From the NCBI GenBank assembly GCA_964388455.1, contig CAYMAN010000069.1:1-6394 (forward strand): a DNA stretch of 6,394 nt. The letters are read 5' to 3'. Position 1 is the first letter of the stretch, and each line of letters begins with the position of its first letter. Origin of the DNA: JBBRWO01 sp964388455 (GTDB lineage Bacteria; Actinomycetota; Coriobacteriia; Anaerosomatales; JAAXUF01). The position numbers and the translations under genes are program-made. The notes under the pieces are model-generated. The model was given only the letters and a program-made list of their open reading frames with translations. It was not told the origin of the DNA and searched no databases. This document shows positions 5,249 to 6,394 of this stretch, piece after piece.

Positions 5249-6394
5249 CTACTCGTACGATATCGCGTCCCGGACGCTGACGCGCGATGCATTCCACGCG
5301 GGCAGCAGGCTCGAGACCACGGCGATCACGATGACGAGTCCCAGCCACAGCGCCACGCCGCCCCACGAGAACCGGTACGCGAGCGGTACGGCCATCGCGG
5401 TCCCCAGGGCGTTGACCAGCCACACCGACAGCGGCCATGACAGCACGGCACCGGCGGCCCACGCCATGAGCGCGACCACGACCCCTTCGGTGATGAAGAT
5501 GCCGAAGATCGACGCGTGCGAAGCGCCGATGGAGCGCATGACACCGATCTCGCGCGTGGATTCGAGCACGTTGATGGTCATGGTGCCGGTCAGCCCGATC
5601 ACGCCCACCGCCGAGAGGATGCTCGCCATGATGACCAGGAACGTCACCAGAATGCCCAGCTGGTTGGCGATGGTGGCCTTCCACGCCGACTGCGTCTCCC
5701 CGCCAGACGGCGTGAAGCCGGCCTCGTCGAGCCGCGTCTCGAGGTCGTCGCCCACGCGCTGCTGCTCAGCGTCGGTGTGGCCTGCGGTCTTGACCAGTAA
5801 CCTGCTGACGGCTCCGTTGGCCCCGATGGCGGCGTCGAGCGCGGACTTCTCGAAGAAGATGATCGCGCCGTGCATCTGGCCCGAGACGATTCCAACGACC
5901 TTCCAGTCGCGCTCGTCGCCGCGGATCGTGAGACGCAACCTGCTGCCGACACCGAGGTTGGGTTGGTCCTTCACAACGTCGGCGTTGATGACGATCGCGT
6001 CGACATCACCGTCGCGCAGCCAGCGTCCCGCGGTGATCGTCGGGTTCACGAAGGTGCTGTCCGCGGGCAGTCCCACTGCGATGATGCCCTGGTTCTCGCT
6101 GCCGTCCTGACGCTTCGCCGAGGCGCTCGAGTTGAGTCGCGTCTCGACTGCTGTCACGCCGTCGACGCGCTTGGCCTCGCGCTCCAGCTCGACGCCGGGT
6201 TGTGGTGTGCCGAAGAACACCTGCGCGTCGTAGACCCAAAACGCGCCGATGTCCTCGACCGTCTGCAGCGTGGACGCGCGCACCGACAGCACCGACATGA
6301 CCACCGCGGACGCGAGAATGAGCGTCGTGAGCGTGAGCGCGAGCCGACCCTTGCGCAAGAACGTGTTGCGAAGCGACAACGCCACCGGCCGAGG
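5249..6394 (-). CDS. FtsX/MacB-type ABC transporter permease, C-terminal unit (runs off the right edge)
   Basis: The visible 381 codons hold one complete FtsX-type unit. Numbered from the GTG at 6385, there is a basic entry (RNTFLRKGR, 6-14) and a membrane helix at about 15-35. A large extracytoplasmic MacB periplasmic-core-like domain follows (about 40-235), then three more helices near 243-265, 293-326 and 344-365. The motif ESTREIGVMRSIGAS (275-289) between the second and third helices, and the ending LPAWNASRVSVRDAISYE, are typical of FtsX-like permeases. Such permeases pair with a LolD/MacB-type ATPase to export or extract lipids, peptides or envelope components; the cargo here is unknown and the ATPase is not in the window. 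The frame is open through the last base (PRP before the GTG), and the RNTFLRKGRLALTLTTL opening is what I expect for the second half of a long two-unit permease. I therefore call it 5'-truncated by the window; the GTG at 6385 has no visible ribosome binding site. Confidence 0.9.
   Translation of the reverse strand, partial: PRPVALSLRNTFLRKGRLALTLTTLILASAVVMSVLSVRASTLQTVEDIGAFWVYDAQVFFGTPQPGVELEREAKRVDGVTAVETRLNSSASAKRQDGSENQGIIAVGLPADSTFVNPTITAGRWLRDGDVDAIVINADVVKDQPNLGVGSRLRLTIRGDERDWKVVGIVSGQMHGAIIFFEKSALDAAIGANGAVSRLLVKTAGHTDAEQQRVGDDLETRLDEAGFTPSGGETQSAWKATIANQLGILVTFLVIMASILSAVGVIGLTGTMTINVLESTREIGVMRSIGASHASIFGIFITEGVVVALMAWAAGAVLSWPLSVWLVNALGTAMAVPLAYRFSWGGVALWLGLVIVIAVVSSLLPAWNASRVSVRDAISYE

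Noticed and set aside
5193..6110. Long plus-strand open frame (305 residues) opposite the permease gene
   Set aside because: Ser/Thr/Pro-rich translation without domain features; the minus strand encodes a clear FtsX-type permease over the same bases.

Overview
This is a GC-rich, gene-dense bacterial window with eight protein-coding genes, two of them cut by the window edges. GTG starts, GC-ending codons, an FtsX/MacB-type permease, a YacP-type NYN nuclease and a lipoprotein-anchored sugar-dehydrogenase-like beta-propeller suit a high-GC actinobacterium. A Coriobacteriia-like lineage is my best guess, but no marker gene here proves it. I see no rRNA, tRNA, CRISPR array, insertion sequence or phage gene.

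Left part (1-824): two minus-strand genes form a likely operon. A YacP/NYN-domain RNase-like protein (204-719) is followed after 18 bases by the start of a DUF554-family membrane protein that runs off the left edge (1-185). The 105-bp region at 720-824 separates yacP from a divergent TetR-family regulator (825-1412) and carries a 16-bp near-palindrome typical of TetR operators.

Middle part (1413-3040): a small four-cysteine protein of unknown function (1418-1630, minus) converges on tetR with a 5-bp gap. It is divergent from a PQQ-type glucose/sorbosone dehydrogenase-like lipoprotein (1828-3027, plus). The 197-bp region between these two holds several inverted repeats, including two mutually exclusive hairpins in the lipoprotein leader.

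Right part (3041-6394): a minus-strand gene run is transcribed toward the middle. In transcription order it holds the C-terminal unit of an FtsX-like ABC permease (5249-6394, truncated by the window), then a PLP-dependent ACC deaminase/D-cysteine desulfhydrase-like enzyme (4063-5190), then a threonine-aldolase-like PLP enzyme (3041-4066). The two PLP enzymes overlap by ATGA, so they are probably translationally coupled and may act on related amino acids. The 58-bp gap before the lyase holds a 14-bp direct repeat with a 20-bp period that also makes a G-quadruplex motif on the plus strand.

Most of the window is ordinary metabolism and regulation. I see no clear novel defence or mobile system. 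The best leads are the coupled PLP-enzyme pair with the G-rich repeat ahead of it, the four-cysteine small protein, and the two leader and operator structures.
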